A stretch of DNA of 64,000 bases from Paenibacillus plantarum (GCF_013141695.1 NZ_WHNY01000083.1:1-64000), one strand, 5' to 3'; positions 16,257 through 25,854 are shown, counted from the stretch's first letter. A program made the numbers and translations. The notes: generated by a model not told the origin, from the sequence alone.

Positions 16257-16283
16257 ACTCTACTCTACTCTACTCTACTCTAC
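16257..16283. repeat. (TCTAC) pentamer microsatellite
   Basis: About five perfect TCTAC/CTACT pentamers within a longer pyrimidine-rich stretch running to about 16365. The rest of 15931-16394 holds the terminator and quartet remnant B, and no gene. Confidence 0.8.
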
Positions 16284-16378
16284 CCACTTCATCTAACATC
16301 TTCACCCAACTTCACTTCCCCACTCTCATCCTCATCCCTCACCCGCACGCGTAACTCCTCCCCTCAACAAACTAACAA

Positions 16379-16442
16379 AAAGTAATTTACTTACTTGACG
16401 CAGAAGAATCAAAAGCGTATCATTAGTTACATAAAGTAATTA
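16379..16442 (+). promoter_or_regulatory. Promoter flanked by AGTAA dyads, for the dioxygenase-DoxX genes
   Basis: TTGACG (16395-16400), a 17-bp spacer and TATCAT (16418-16423). An AAGTAA/TTACTT palindrome abuts the -35 box (16379-16391), and TTACATAAAGTAA (16427-16439) lies just after the -10. The paired dyads suggest a repressor such as the MarR/HxlR regulators that control quinone-response dioxygenase and DoxX genes in Bacilli; which one is a guess. Confidence 0.6.
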
Positions 16443-16486
16443 AATATATTTAAGTACATTAAACATATAGAAGGAGATGTTTTCCC

Positions 16487-17254
16487 ATGATTTCACCAAT
16501 TTTTGTAGGGCACGGTTCACCGATGATGGCGCTGCAGGATACTGCTTGTACGCAATTCTTACTCGAGTACGGTAAAAAGCTGTCACCCAAAGCCATCGTT
16601 ATTTTCACTGCGCATTGGGAAACGGAAGTGCTTACCATCTCCTCCACAAATGATGTATATGAAACTATCTATGATTTCCGCGGCTTTCCTGACGAGCTTT
16701 TCCAATTAAAATACCCTGCCAAAGGGGATGCCACACTGGCACAATCGATAGCAGAGCGCTTTCAAGCGAAGGGTATTCCTGTTCAACTCGATAGCTCTCG
16801 CGGCCTAGACCACGGCTCATGGGTACCATTGTTACGAATGTTCCCTACACCTGAAGTTCCTGTCATTCAAATTTCGGTGAATCCATATTTGCCGCCAGCC
16901 GAGCAGTACCGAATCGGCGAAGCCCTGCGTGGTCTGGATCAGGAAGACATCCTGATCATCGGCAGCGGCGCCACCGTGCATAACCTGCGCGCGTTGAACT
17001 GGAATGCGACCGAGCCGGATGCTTGGGCGGTCGCTTTTGACGATTGGCTTGCCGCCAATATGCAAGCTAAGAACCTAGAGGCGTTGTTCAACTACGCCGT
17101 GGAAGCCCCTAATGCGAAGATGGCCGTGCCTCGCCCTGAGCATTTCATCCCGCTCTACATCGCGATGGGGAGCGGCGATCCTGAGCGGCCAGTTCAGATT
17201 ATCCACCGTAGCTACGAGGTGGGATCGCTGAGCTATTTGGCCGTTTCATTCTAA
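16487..17254 (+). CDS. Class III extradiol ring-cleavage dioxygenase (YgiD-like)
   Basis: A 255-residue LigB-type dioxygenase of the 4,5-DOPA extradiol group, a metal-dependent cytoplasmic enzyme opening catechol-like rings. Family marks are the N-terminal IFVGHGSPMMAL with metal-ligand His9, the FTAHWE motif (second His), GLDHGSWVPL, and the IIGSGATVHNLR and RPEHFIPL blocks. Start ATG follows AAGGAG. A DoxX membrane protein follows 89 nt downstream; in Bacilli such pairs belong to the quinone/catechol detoxification response. The substrate is inferred only from the family. Confidence 0.9.
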   Translation: MISPIFVGHGSPMMALQDTACTQFLLEYGKKLSPKAIVIFTAHWETEVLTISSTNDVYETIYDFRGFPDELFQLKYPAKGDATLAQSIAERFQAKGIPVQLDSSRGLDHGSWVPLLRMFPTPEVPVIQISVNPYLPPAEQYRIGEALRGLDQEDILIIGSGATVHNLRALNWNATEPDAWAVAFDDWLAANMQAKNLEALFNYAVEAPNAKMAVPRPEHFIPLYIAMGSGDPERPVQIIHRSYEVGSLSYLAVSF

Positions 17255-17343
17255 GTAGCGCTGCATGCATGACCACCCGCATGAAATTAGTTAGGTTGCA
17301 CATGCTAACATAACCAATTTCAACAAACAGAGGTGCTCAAGCA

Positions 17344-17715
17344 TTGACATGGACGACTCGCATCATTCAAATCTTATTGGCAGCAGCGTTTGTCATGTTC
17401 GGGATTTTGAAGCTGTCCACCCATGAGCTGCAAATGGAAGTCTTCACATCGACCTACGGGTACAGTGTAGGTTTCATGTATATCGTCGGCGCCGTCGAAC
17501 TCGTCGCTGGCATCGGGCTCATCATCGGCCTATGGCACCCGCGGATTACCCTGCTCTCCGCAGGTGTCATCGCCATGATTATGGCGAGCGCCATGCTGAC
17601 CCATATTCGCTCCCACGATGGGATGCGGTCATCTGTTCCACTGCTGATCTTCCTAGCGATGGCGATATTCCTCGTTATCAGAAGCTCGCGCGGACAGGAG
17701 CGAGCGAGGGCCTAA
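17344..17715 (+). CDS. DoxX-family membrane protein
   Basis: A 123-residue protein with four predicted transmembrane helices: ILLAAAFVMFGILKL, VGFMYIVGAVELVAGIGLIIG, LLSAGVIAMIMASAM and VPLLIFLAMAIFLV. This is the DoxX/DoxD-like topology. It probably starts at TTG 17344, since AGAGGTG lies nine nt ahead and no in-frame ATG is near. Follows the dioxygenase, probably in the same transcript. Bacillus relatives such as CatD take part in quinone and thiol-stress resistance; that role is inferred. Confidence 0.82.
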   Translation: MTWTTRIIQILLAAAFVMFGILKLSTHELQMEVFTSTYGYSVGFMYIVGAVELVAGIGLIIGLWHPRITLLSAGVIAMIMASAMLTHIRSHDGMRSSVPLLIFLAMAIFLVIRSSRGQERARA

Positions 17716-17730
17716 GAGAGCTACCAAGTA

Positions 17731-17770
17731 AAGAAGCGTGCAAGCCACTGAGCCTGCACGCTTCTTCTTT
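17731..17770. terminator. Bidirectional terminator between doxX and the relE-type gene
   Basis: A 12-bp stem AAGAAGCGTGCA / TGCACGCTTCTT with a 12-nt loop, a T-rich tail on the plus side and A-rich sequence on the other. It serves the converging doxX and toxin genes. Confidence 0.85.
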
Positions 17771-18098
17771 AGTTATTCAATGAGCCAAACAATTCGCGAA
17801 GGTAATCTCTTCGCCCATGCAAAATACGATGAATAATCGCAGTATTATCTTTAATCCTATAGAAAACCAAGTATGGATTCACGAAAATAAATCGATAGCC
17901 ATGTTGTATAAGTGAAAATTCTTCATCTGATAATACAGAGCCCATATTTGGAAAATCAGCTAAGGCTGATATTTGATGATCTAAATTATCAAGCATGCTT
18001 TCAGCAGCCGTAACATTATCCTGAGAGATAACCGAAAATATCTCGTCCATATCATCAACGGCTACCGGAGAATATTGAATCTTATTCTTTTGCGGCAT
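17769..18098 (-). CDS. RelE/ParE-family toxin
   Basis: A 109-residue toxin of the RelE/ParE superfamily. Features are the N-terminal YSPVAVDDMDEIFSVISQ helix, the hydrophobic core FPNMGSVL, GYRFIFVNPYLVFYRI and the terminal IIHRILHGRRDY block typical of ParE/RelE. The start overlaps the end of the antitoxin gene by 17 nt, the usual arrangement for a coupled pair. Target (ribosomal mRNA cleavage or gyrase) is not determined. Likely intact. Confidence 0.88.
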   Translation of the reverse strand: MPQKNKIQYSPVAVDDMDEIFSVISQDNVTAAESMLDNLDHQISALADFPNMGSVLSDEEFSLIQHGYRFIFVNPYLVFYRIKDNTAIIHRILHGRRDYLRELFGSLNN

Positions 18099-18354
18099 TA
18101 ATCTTCCTCCGCATCCTTGCCATTACTTGATCATGATCAAGTAATTCTGCTCCTTCGGCAACCTGCTTTTCAGCTACTAAAAGCTTTGATTGCAATTTAA
18201 TTCGAGCTTCCATTCTCCGATATGCCTCGTGACTCATTACTACTAAATCAGCTTCCCCATTTCGTGTTATAAACACTGGCTCGTCTATTTCATGGCAATA
18301 TCTTGAAAATCCATTGTAATCCTGTCGAATTGAAGTAGAGGGCTTAATATTCAT
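18082..18354 (-). CDS. Phd/YefM-family antitoxin
   Basis: A 90-residue antitoxin, first gene of the pair. The N-terminal DNA-binding fold shows MNIKPSTSIRQDYNGFSRYC followed by EPVFITRNGEADLVVMSHEAYRRME, the classic Phd/YefM core. The C-terminal part (LLDHDQVMARMRRKI) would wrap the toxin. Start chosen at MNIKP, preceded by GAAAGGGGTTG; nine further upstream codons lack support. Expected to autorepress with the toxin. Confidence 0.9.
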   Translation of the reverse strand: MNIKPSTSIRQDYNGFSRYCHEIDEPVFITRNGEADLVVMSHEAYRRMEARIKLQSKLLVAEKQVAEGAELLDHDQVMARMRRKINAAKE

Positions 18355-18464
18355 TCTATACAACCCCTTTCGAAATGACATTATTCTGACATTATTATAT
18401 CATTAAACTATCACTCATTACTATTCCTCACTTTGATCATACATTAGATTAAACAAAAATTAAT

Positions 18465-18570
18465 AAAAAAGAGACCCACAGCAACGGGCCGCAGGTCTAA
18501 GGTATATATATTAAAAGGGGGTCGAATTTCATTATAGGCTCCGAACCTTAAAGCGAGATGAAATTCCGAT
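18465..18570 (-). ncRNA. Repeat RNA element, copy 2 (candidate small RNA)
   Basis: Minus-strand order: GAATTTCAT arm, TTTAAGGT, GGAGCCTATAAT, ATGAAATTC arm, CGACCCCCTTTT, ATATATA, ACCTTA, then an 11-bp hairpin (AGACCTGCGGC with GCTGTGGGTCT) and six U residues. It begins 63 nt after the AraC/GyrI-like gene's stop, same strand. Hairpin differences from copy 1 keep pairing only through G-U wobbles on the minus strand, which supports minus-strand RNA. Function unknown. Confidence 0.65.
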
Positions 18571-18632
18571 GTCATTTGCGTGACAATTGATTCCTCATTT
18601 GTTACATCCTGCACCTATCCTATTTCCACGGC

Positions 18633-19538
18633 TTACTTCGCTTTGATTGGAATATAAATATCCATCTCTACAAGCTCATGCAGGTTCGAATGACAACGTT
18701 CATCATAATATTCAAACTCGGCACTCCCCGCATGCTCGTATCCCGAATGAGGAAACCATTCCGTGAAAATCGTCTGCCACGTACTTTGAATCGACGCCAC
18801 AAACTCCTCCTGCTTCACCTTCGGTGTCGTGAATACTGCGTAATTCGCCTCTGGAAACTCGCGACATACCATATTCTCCGGAACGTCCCCGAAGCTTGTT
18901 GCCTCCATCCCGATGATGTAGGTCAAATCCCCGCTCTCCAAGTCGAAATCCGCACAAACGCCAATTTCAACAGGCACCCCTGTGTGAACACGATTCGGAA
19001 TATGTTGCCCTAACCCTTCTTGCATGTACGTCTGCCAGAACAACGGGATATCTCGGTGATTCTGCCCCTCCTTGCAAGACGTCTTCAATTCGTATCCAAT
19101 CAATTTGAAACTAGGTTTCGTTTTCAATGCGTAGTCCATACGTATTCCTCCTAAATAGGGATTAAATTTCCGATCCAGCACATTCACTCTGGGATAATTA
19201 GGCGGTCGTATGCCTTGCTTGCGATAGGCAAGCGGCGTACGTTCAAACACCTTTTTAAATGCCCTAGAGAAATTCTCCGGGGATTGGAAGCCATTGTCGA
19301 GGGCGATATCGATCAACTTCTGTTCGGTGTGTGCGATTTGGTAAGCCGCTCTCGCTAATCTCCTTTTGCGCACATACTCCATCACCGCGTCGCCTACCAT
19401 CGTTTGAAAAACCCGATGAAAATGAAAGGCAGAGAAACAGGCGACCTCGGCTAAGCATTCAACAGACAGCGGACCCGACAGATGCTCCTCAATATGATCC
19501 AGCGTCTTCTGAATCCGCATCTCATAACTGGTGTCCAT
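18633..19538 (-). CDS. AraC regulator with GyrI-like effector domain
   Basis: A 301-residue transcription factor: N-terminal AraC double helix-turn-helix (about 1-110, with CFSAFHFHRVFQTMVG and the signature IDIALDNGFQSPENFSRAFKK) and a C-terminal GyrI-like/AraC effector-binding domain (about 130-300, FKLIGYELKTSC at its start and EFEYYDERCH near its end). This arrangement is found in Rob/SoxS-related multidrug and small-molecule sensors. Start ATG follows AAGGGGGCATACG. No obvious target gene adjoins. Confidence 0.9.
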   Translation of the reverse strand: MDTSYEMRIQKTLDHIEEHLSGPLSVECLAEVACFSAFHFHRVFQTMVGDAVMEYVRKRRLARAAYQIAHTEQKLIDIALDNGFQSPENFSRAFKKVFERTPLAYRKQGIRPPNYPRVNVLDRKFNPYLGGIRMDYALKTKPSFKLIGYELKTSCKEGQNHRDIPLFWQTYMQEGLGQHIPNRVHTGVPVEIGVCADFDLESGDLTYIIGMEATSFGDVPENMVCREFPEANYAVFTTPKVKQEEFVASIQSTWQTIFTEWFPHSGYEHAGSAEFEYYDERCHSNLHELVEMDIYIPIKAK

Positions 19539-19610
19539 CGTATGCCCCCTTCAACTTCCTAACCTCAGTTTACGTCATTCGGAACTACGCTTCTTGATAT
19601 TTCTTGCTCC

Positions 19611-20321
19611 TTATTTCCAACTTCCTTTGGAAGCAACGGAATACGTCTTGTATTGATTCTTCCCCTTAATTTCAAGAAGATTCAACTGCAGGCCGTAGGC
19701 ACAACCGCCATCGATCCCGATTTTGTCCGTATCAAACCACACTTCCGCTTTCCCATGAATATCCTTCGTCGTCGTATGTCCAAATACAACAATCTTCTTC
19801 ACAACGGTTTTCTGTTGCACAAACGGTGCACGAATCCAAATAAAGTCCCGCTCCGGCTGTGTTTTCCAATCTGCATAAGCGGGATTCAGCCCGGCATGGA
19901 CAAAAATATGCGTGTCATTCTCGTAATAAAGCGGCAGCTCACGTAAAAAGGCCAGATGCTCACTGCAATTCGCCCGAATGCGCTCTTTCGCTGTTTTCAA
20001 ATCAAAGTCCCTGACTCCGCTAAAGCTTTGGAACGTTTGGATGCCGCCATGCTCAAAAAACTTCATTTCCGTCAAGTCATCGGTACCGCCCATCACTTCC
20101 AAAAAACGCTGGTCATGATTCCCTTTGAGGGCAATCGCACCCTTCTCACGCACCAGGAACATCACATGCTCCACAGTCTCCCGACTTGCTGGACCCCGGT
20201 CTACATAGTCTCCTAGCAAAATAAGCTGGTCCTCGTCCGCATTATACTTTGCTTTATCTAGTAATTCCTTAAATTCATCCGCACAGCCGTGGATATCGCT
20301 GACAGCTAGCAATCGTTTCAT
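19611..20321 (-). CDS. Metallophosphoesterase (PrpA/ApaH-like)
   Basis: A 236-residue calcineurin-type phosphatase. All metal-binding blocks are visible: SDIHGC (residues 8-13), LLGDYVDRGP, LKGNHDQRF, and HAGLNP and FGHTTTKD towards the C-terminus. The length and the GDYVDRGP/GNHD spelling match bacterial Ser/Thr protein phosphatases and symmetrical dinucleoside-tetraphosphatases; I cannot decide between them. Start follows GGGGGAACC. Single gene, same strand as the large pectate lyase downstream. Confidence 0.88.
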   Translation of the reverse strand: MKRLLAVSDIHGCADEFKELLDKAKYNADEDQLILLGDYVDRGPASRETVEHVMFLVREKGAIALKGNHDQRFLEVMGGTDDLTEMKFFEHGGIQTFQSFSGVRDFDLKTAKERIRANCSEHLAFLRELPLYYENDTHIFVHAGLNPAYADWKTQPERDFIWIRAPFVQQKTVVKKIVVFGHTTTKDIHGKAEVWFDTDKIGIDGGCAYGLQLNLLEIKGKNQYKTYSVASKGSWK

Positions 20322-20435
20322 AGACGGTTCCCCCTGATGTTCTCTCTTGTCAAACTCCCATGTATATGAAGCTTATTTTAGCATATTTCGTCACTTGCGA
20401 GCTTCCTTAATTATGGAAATCCATGTGAAAGCAGG

Positions 20436-20462
20436 AAAAAGGACGCCCTGAGCGGACGTCCT
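20436..20462 (-). terminator. Terminator of the pectate lyase gene
   Basis: Minus strand: AGGACGTCC, loop, GGCGTCCT then TTTTTCC. It lies 12 nt after the stop at 20474. Confidence 0.8.
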
Positions 20463-20473
20463 TCACCAAGAAA

Positions 20474-23400
20474 TTAATTGATAAACTGAACAAATTGTAA
20501 GAATCTCTTCAGCATGACCGCGGCTTCCGCTCTAGTCGCTGAAGCTGCCGGGACAAATTCCGTTTCGGTTACGCCGTTTACAATACCAGCGCTTAACGCC
20601 CCAGCTACGGCATTATGTGACCACGTACTCAAGCTCTTACTATCCGTAAATTTGTCTAATTGTTTAAGGTCAACAGCAGCTGATTTCCCGGCAAATGTCA
20701 TTGCTCGCGTGATCATGACCGCCATCTGCTCTCTCGTGATTCTTTCATTCGGTCTGAATGTGTTATCTTCAAAGCCCTCAATTAATCCAGCTTTAGCCGA
20801 TACGCCTGCCGTCCCCGCAAACCAACTGTTAGCAGGTACGTCCGTGAAACGCGTTGATCCCTCTTCTTTTAAGCCAAGTGATCTAACCAGTAGGGCCGCA
20901 AATTCGGCACGCGTAATGTAATTATTAGGTCCAAAAGTAGTATCCGAAGTACCCTTGACTACTAATTTGGAAGCCAACAATTCGATCTCATTCTTCGCCC
21001 AATGTCCTTTTACGTCATCGAAAGTCTTCGAAGATTGAACAACGGTGTAGATACTATTACCCTGACGTTTGATTGTAACTTCTGCCTTGCCATTTACGGT
21101 TGTTACTACCGCTGGAACGAAAGACATCTCTCCGGTTTCCGGGTTGAACAATACCGCAGTTAGTTGATTGGAATCTACTGTTTTCACTAAGGTAATCGTT
21201 CTTGGCACGTACGTATTCCCGAAATTGTCTACTGTTACCGTCTTCCCATTGCCTTCCGCGGTAATAGTGAAATCCACTGCACCAGAAAGCAGCGTTAATC
21301 CAGCTTGTTTGGCCTTAGCGTTAATTAGTTCAGCCGTAGGGCCCGTTACTTTTTCAATCGTGATATTAATTTTCACGTTGCTCACATCGGTTCCAAGCGC
21401 TGTCGCTATATTCGCAAGATCCAACGATTTGGCAGGGAGATCGTAAGTAACCTCATTACTTTTAATGGACAACACGGCATCTGGCGCGTTTTTCAGACCT
21501 GCCGATAAGGCGTTAGCATCAACCTGAACTTTAGCAGTCCCTTCCGTGCTATTGACATCAATCGTAATCTTTTGCTTATTGGATTCATTGGATTTGAGTG
21601 CATCAAATGCTTTCCCCAATGTGCCGCCATCTACCGAAACGACCGCCACAATTTTCCCATTAATCGTTTGATTTACTGGGGTGATTGATACTTGTACGCC
21701 GCCATCAATGATTGTTGGAGCAGCTGGTGCTGCACCTCCAGAACCTCCAGTTGAATTATCAGTTGATCTAAAAGGCACTACACTTGTTGAATTCGAATAT
21801 TGACCTTCCCCTAAATCGTTTACTCCAGTTACCTTGTAATAATAAGTTATGCCGTTAGTTAATTCGCCATTTGTATACGTTGCATTCGTAACGTTTGTTG
21901 CAATTTTTTCATATGGACCAACTTCAGCCATGCCACGATAAACGTTATAGTAAGTAGCACCAGTAACGGTCCTCCATGTTAATATCGCTTTTGCGTCACT
22001 TGCGGACGCGGTCAGGTTTGTTGGAGCAGAAAGCGGTGCGATAAGCTGAAGGAATGTCCCCAAGTTGATGCTGCCATCTTGATTTCTCGTGTACGATTCA
22101 ACTGGTTCTAGACTTGTAAAGTTTGCATCTGTAAGTCGAATACCCGATTTGTTAACAGATTTGGAACCGTCGAACATATAGTTATTGTCGGCTTTTAATT
22201 CTGCAGGGTAACTATCTTTGACAGATACCGTTTTTTGATAGGATACAAAGCCATTAATTGTGAAATCAGTAGGTATGCCTGAATACGTTGTAAAACTTAA
22301 GTTGCCTTTGGCATTGTTAAAGCCAATATTATTTTCAGCTCTGACACCAGGGTTACTATTACTTGTAAAACCATTAGCACCATTGCCAAAAGCCATACTG
22401 TTGCGAATCAAATGTGGAACATGAATGCCTTCGCCACCTAGCTTGAAACCATTCTTGTCTCCTTCGCCTACTCTGCCATTCGTTAGTGTCCCGTTATTAT
22501 AGGCAATGCTGTCTTCAATCGTTACAGCGCCGATCGCCCCTGTACCCACCTTTGTATATAGATCCCAACCATCATCAATGTTATTGTGGGCAATATCACC
22601 ACGGAACACATTGCCTAGACCAGCTGTTAGTTTTGCTGCGAAACCATCGGCATTGTTATTGGATGGATCTATATTATCAAAGGATTCGCAGTTCAAAATC
22701 AGATTATAAGACGGCCATGTCGTTTTGTCAGTTGATCCGTCCGTACTGCTAATTTGCAGCCCCGTGTCACCATTAGCATAAAATCTACTTTGCTCAACGA
22801 TGTTATAATTGCCGCCTACTGTAAAACCTTTCGTGTTCGGACCTGTGCGTGTAAAATCAATTCCTTTAATATGCCAATAATCCCCGCTCAACACAACGCC
22901 TTCGGATTTCTTATCAAAATCAATAATTGGCGTCGCACCTGGAGCTGCCTCGAGATATTTCTTTGCGGAAGGCGTACCGTCATTGCCCTTCTTAATATCA
23001 AGCTTGGCATTACGCACATATCTACCATCTTGAAGGATGATCTTCTGCCCTGCGCTCACATAAGCAATAGCTGTGTCAAGATCAAGCGGACTATCGATTG
23101 TACCTGTACCTGCACTTGTACCTGTTGGCGATACATAGATATCACCGCCTGGAACAAACGTCTTCATGGATACTGAAAAGTTGGCTACCTGTTTATCATA
23201 CGACGTCAACAACTGCGTATCATGTGGTAAAAACACAGCGCCAAAGTTCGTGTACGTATTCTGGGTGACTGTTGTAGGTAAGGTAATCATTTTACCCGCT
23301 TCAACGTTCAATTCTGTTGCGATGACATGTTGATCCTGTTTAATCGTTACCGTACCGTTTACATTCGACTTTATGGATAAGGAATAATCCATTTTTGAAG

Positions 23401-25834
23401 TTTTATCTAGAGAAACAAATTGGAAATCAGGTGTAACAGGCAGATTAGGAGCCTCAACCTTAGGCGTATCCGTTTCTGCTGCCGTTACGATCAGTTCGAT
23501 ATTACTAACATCAATTGTTGCAAGACGAGCCGTATAAAACCCTACATACATTTTGGAATCTTGAACAATCATAATGTCTGGAACAAAAATCTTTTGCTCC
23601 TGCTCATTGTTAATCTTTCCAGTGAAGCCGCTATTCGTTTTGGTGAGCGTGAGCTTATAAGGCGTGTTGCTCGATGAAGGTCTTTCATTTCTTAACATCA
23701 CGCTTTGAATGCCCTTACTGCCTTTGCCATCACTAGATTCGACACCTGATCTTACGAATAATTGGGTGCCGTTGTCTTTCGTTGTGCCACCGCTGTATCC
23801 ACCAATAGCTGCAATGTTGGAGGCGAATACACTAGAATCACCTGCAGTTCCAATGGCATCTCTCGCCATAATCCCGAAAGATTCTTGGCCGTCGTAAGGC
23901 GTTTTCGCATAAGCATTGACTTTAATGTCTGCCGATAAGACAAAGTTATCTTTCATAGCGTCCAATTCTACGTAGTAAAAGGAAATACCATCATGATCGC
24001 CAGTAACCTTACCACCGCCGTCTAAAGCAACGAGTTGTACGCTTCCGTCTACTTTTGGCGTGATGGTATTACTTCCTGCAGACGAAGATTGGCCGAATCT
24101 AATCGGATTCCAGGTATAGGTCACTGGTTCTCTAACCGTCACTTTATAGACGATAGGCCCAATGCCTCCATCGGTAGGAATGATCTTAATGTCATAAACG
24201 CCAGCTATGTTCTTAGTATAATTCGAGCTATCGATTGTATAGACAGCTGGTGCTAGGACTTCTTGATCCTTGTTGTCGTACAATTTTGAAACCATTAGTC
24301 CGCTAGTGCTTACATCTTCACCAATTCGGTAGGTTGTTTTAGGATATTGCGTAACTTGGATCCCCGTTAATTCTTTTTGTTTGACCGTAACGGCGACATT
24401 AGCTTGTTGTCCTCTGTACGAAATGACAACTGGCTTCGAACCCGCAGTGGTTGTGTCGAGTGCGGTTGTATAATCTTCGGACAAAAGTCTTACTTTCGAA
24501 TTGTCACTATAGCGGGCATACACAACCATCCCGTTAGGTTTAAACGAATCGCCCAGATAATACAGTGTTTTTTGCGGAGGTTGTGCGATTTCCAAACCAG
24601 TCAATTGAGCTTCATTAACAGTTACGTTAAATGTCGTGACCGTTGAAGGCGTCTCTATCGATCTGACTGTAACTATTTTTGATCCGGGAGTATTGAAGGC
24701 ATATGTGGAACCTGTTACCGTCGCTTCTGAAATGGAGAATGTGTATTTATCACTTGCGAGATCTGTCATAACCCCTGAATTGTAGGCTGCCGTAACTACG
24801 AAACCTTCAGGATCAAATAGATCTCCTACATAATATTCCGTCTTGGCAGGAAAATATTTGATTCCCAATGCCATAGCTGTTAAAGGCACGATGGTCAGAT
24901 TAATCGTTTGGAACGCACCGTTAAAGCTAATCGTTATTGGGATTGTCCTCAATTGACTACTATCAAAACCCGTAATCACATAATCGCTTGTCGAAAGAAC
25001 TTCCTCACTATGATCTGCGTATACACCTGTTACCTTTAAACCGGTTGTATCTAAACTTGTATCTTTCAAATACTCCGTTTTCATTGAAGTCGTGTCTAGT
25101 TTTAATTGAATTGGAGCTCTAGGATCGACTTTAATATCGAAATCACTAAACGTGATTTTGGCATCTCTTGCCGCATACATACCGACATAGATTTTACTGC
25201 TGAATAAATTATCGAGTTTAAACTTTTCGCTTTTGCCATTAGCCGTTACGACATAGGCGTCGCCTGTTTTTCTGATTTTCAGCACATACTCTTCATCCGC
25301 AGTAGGAGCATTCAAATCACTAAATGCTATTTTTGTTTGAGTTCCTGTGACTGGTGTACCTCCAACACCTTGTTTGTAAAACGCCTGCATATTGCTTGTA
25401 GTAGCTGTAAGACCAAAGCCACCCACTGCAACGTAGTTGGACGTTTGTGTGGAACCGCTTGTCCCCACGCTCCCGCGCAGCATTAACCCAAATGATTTTT
25501 GAGCTGGAGTGGAAATGGTGGATTTACTGTTAAAATTCACTACTTTCGCTTTCGCAGAAATTTCAAAATTGGCATCCGTAGGTATGTCTAGTGTTTTATA
25601 ATAAAAAGATATACCTTCATTATCTGATGCTATTTTGCCATTAGTTGCTTCTAACGTGATAGAGCCATCTGCATTACCAGTAGGACTAAGATTAGTTGTT
25701 GTAGAATTTGTACTTGATCCGAAAGCGCTAAATTGCCAATCCCCAATTGCTGCTGCCGATCCGCTAAAAGGAATCATCGATAATACTAAAGCAAATGACA
25801 AAACCATTGCCAACAACCTTTTGTGTTGTTTCAA
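20474..25834 (-). CDS. SLH-anchored family 9 pectate lyase, multimodular
   Basis: A secreted, cell-wall-attached protein of 1786 residues. Order: signal peptide (about 1-30); a lectin-like beta-sandwich (about 30-240); four bacterial Ig-like modules (about 240-570, repeating LTGLEI..PPQKTLYYLGDSF-type starts); a second copy of the beta-sandwich (about 575-790); a right-handed beta-helix PL9 domain (about 930-1330; NADGFAAKLTAGLGNVFRG holds the conserved lysine, followed by HNNIDDGWDLYTK); fibronectin III (about 1350-1440); a beta-rich linker; and three SLH repeats (about 1610-1785). PL9 enzymes cleave pectate by calcium-dependent beta-elimination. The TTG at 25834 is preferred, with GGAGGG seven nt ahead. 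A possible cre site overlaps the leader. Confidence 0.9.
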   Translation of the reverse strand: MKQHKRLLAMVLSFALVLSMIPFSGSAAAIGDWQFSAFGSSTNSTTTNLSPTGNADGSITLEATNGKIASDNEGISFYYKTLDIPTDANFEISAKAKVVNFNSKSTISTPAQKSFGLMLRGSVGTSGSTQTSNYVAVGGFGLTATTSNMQAFYKQGVGGTPVTGTQTKIAFSDLNAPTADEEYVLKIRKTGDAYVVTANGKSEKFKLDNLFSSKIYVGMYAARDAKITFSDFDIKVDPRAPIQLKLDTTSMKTEYLKDTSLDTTGLKVTGVYADHSEEVLSTSDYVITGFDSSQLRTIPITISFNGAFQTINLTIVPLTAMALGIKYFPAKTEYYVGDLFDPEGFVVTAAYNSGVMTDLASDKYTFSISEATVTGSTYAFNTPGSKIVTVRSIETPSTVTTFNVTVNEAQLTGLEIAQPPQKTLYYLGDSFKPNGMVVYARYSDNSKVRLLSEDYTTALDTTTAGSKPVVISYRGQQANVAVTVKQKELTGIQVTQYPKTTYRIGEDVSTSGLMVSKLYDNKDQEVLAPAVYTIDSSNYTKNIAGVYDIKIIPTDGGIGPIVYKVTVREPVTYTWNPIRFGQSSSAGSNTITPKVDGSVQLVALDGGGKVTGDHDGISFYYVELDAMKDNFVLSADIKVNAYAKTPYDGQESFGIMARDAIGTAGDSSVFASNIAAIGGYSGGTTKDNGTQLFVRSGVESSDGKGSKGIQSVMLRNERPSSSNTPYKLTLTKTNSGFTGKINNEQEQKIFVPDIMIVQDSKMYVGFYTARLATIDVSNIELIVTAAETDTPKVEAPNLPVTPDFQFVSLDKTSKMDYSLSIKSNVNGTVTIKQDQHVIATELNVEAGKMITLPTTVTQNTYTNFGAVFLPHDTQLLTSYDKQVANFSVSMKTFVPGGDIYVSPTGTSAGTGTIDSPLDLDTAIAYVSAGQKIILQDGRYVRNAKLDIKKGNDGTPSAKKYLEAAPGATPIIDFDKKSEGVVLSGDYWHIKGIDFTRTGPNTKGFTVGGNYNIVEQSRFYANGDTGLQISSTDGSTDKTTWPSYNLILNCESFDNIDPSNNNADGFAAKLTAGLGNVFRGDIAHNNIDDGWDLYTKVGTGAIGAVTIEDSIAYNNGTLTNGRVGEGDKNGFKLGGEGIHVPHLIRNSMAFGNGANGFTSNSNPGVRAENNIGFNNAKGNLSFTTYSGIPTDFTINGFVSYQKTVSVKDSYPAELKADNNYMFDGSKSVNKSGIRLTDANFTSLEPVESYTRNQDGSINLGTFLQLIAPLSAPTNLTASASDAKAILTWRTVTGATYYNVYRGMAEVGPYEKIATNVTNATYTNGELTNGITYYYKVTGVNDLGEGQYSNSTSVVPFRSTDNSTGGSGGAAPAAPTIIDGGVQVSITPVNQTINGKIVAVVSVDGGTLGKAFDALKSNESNKQKITIDVNSTEGTAKVQVDANALSAGLKNAPDAVLSIKSNEVTYDLPAKSLDLANIATALGTDVSNVKINITIEKVTGPTAELINAKAKQAGLTLLSGAVDFTITAEGNGKTVTVDNFGNTYVPRTITLVKTVDSNQLTAVLFNPETGEMSFVPAVVTTVNGKAEVTIKRQGNSIYTVVQSSKTFDDVKGHWAKNEIELLASKLVVKGTSDTTFGPNNYITRAEFAALLVRSLGLKEEGSTRFTDVPANSWFAGTAGVSAKAGLIEGFEDNTFRPNERITREQMAVMITRAMTFAGKSAAVDLKQLDKFTDSKSLSTWSHNAVAGALSAGIVNGVTETEFVPAASATRAEAAVMLKRFLQFVQFIN

Positions 25835-25854
25835 GTAACATCCCTCCAACATTT

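Noticed and set aside
22754..23176. 140-residue plus-strand open frame inside the pectate lyase
   Set aside because: Shadow of the conserved beta-helix reading frame; no start signals.
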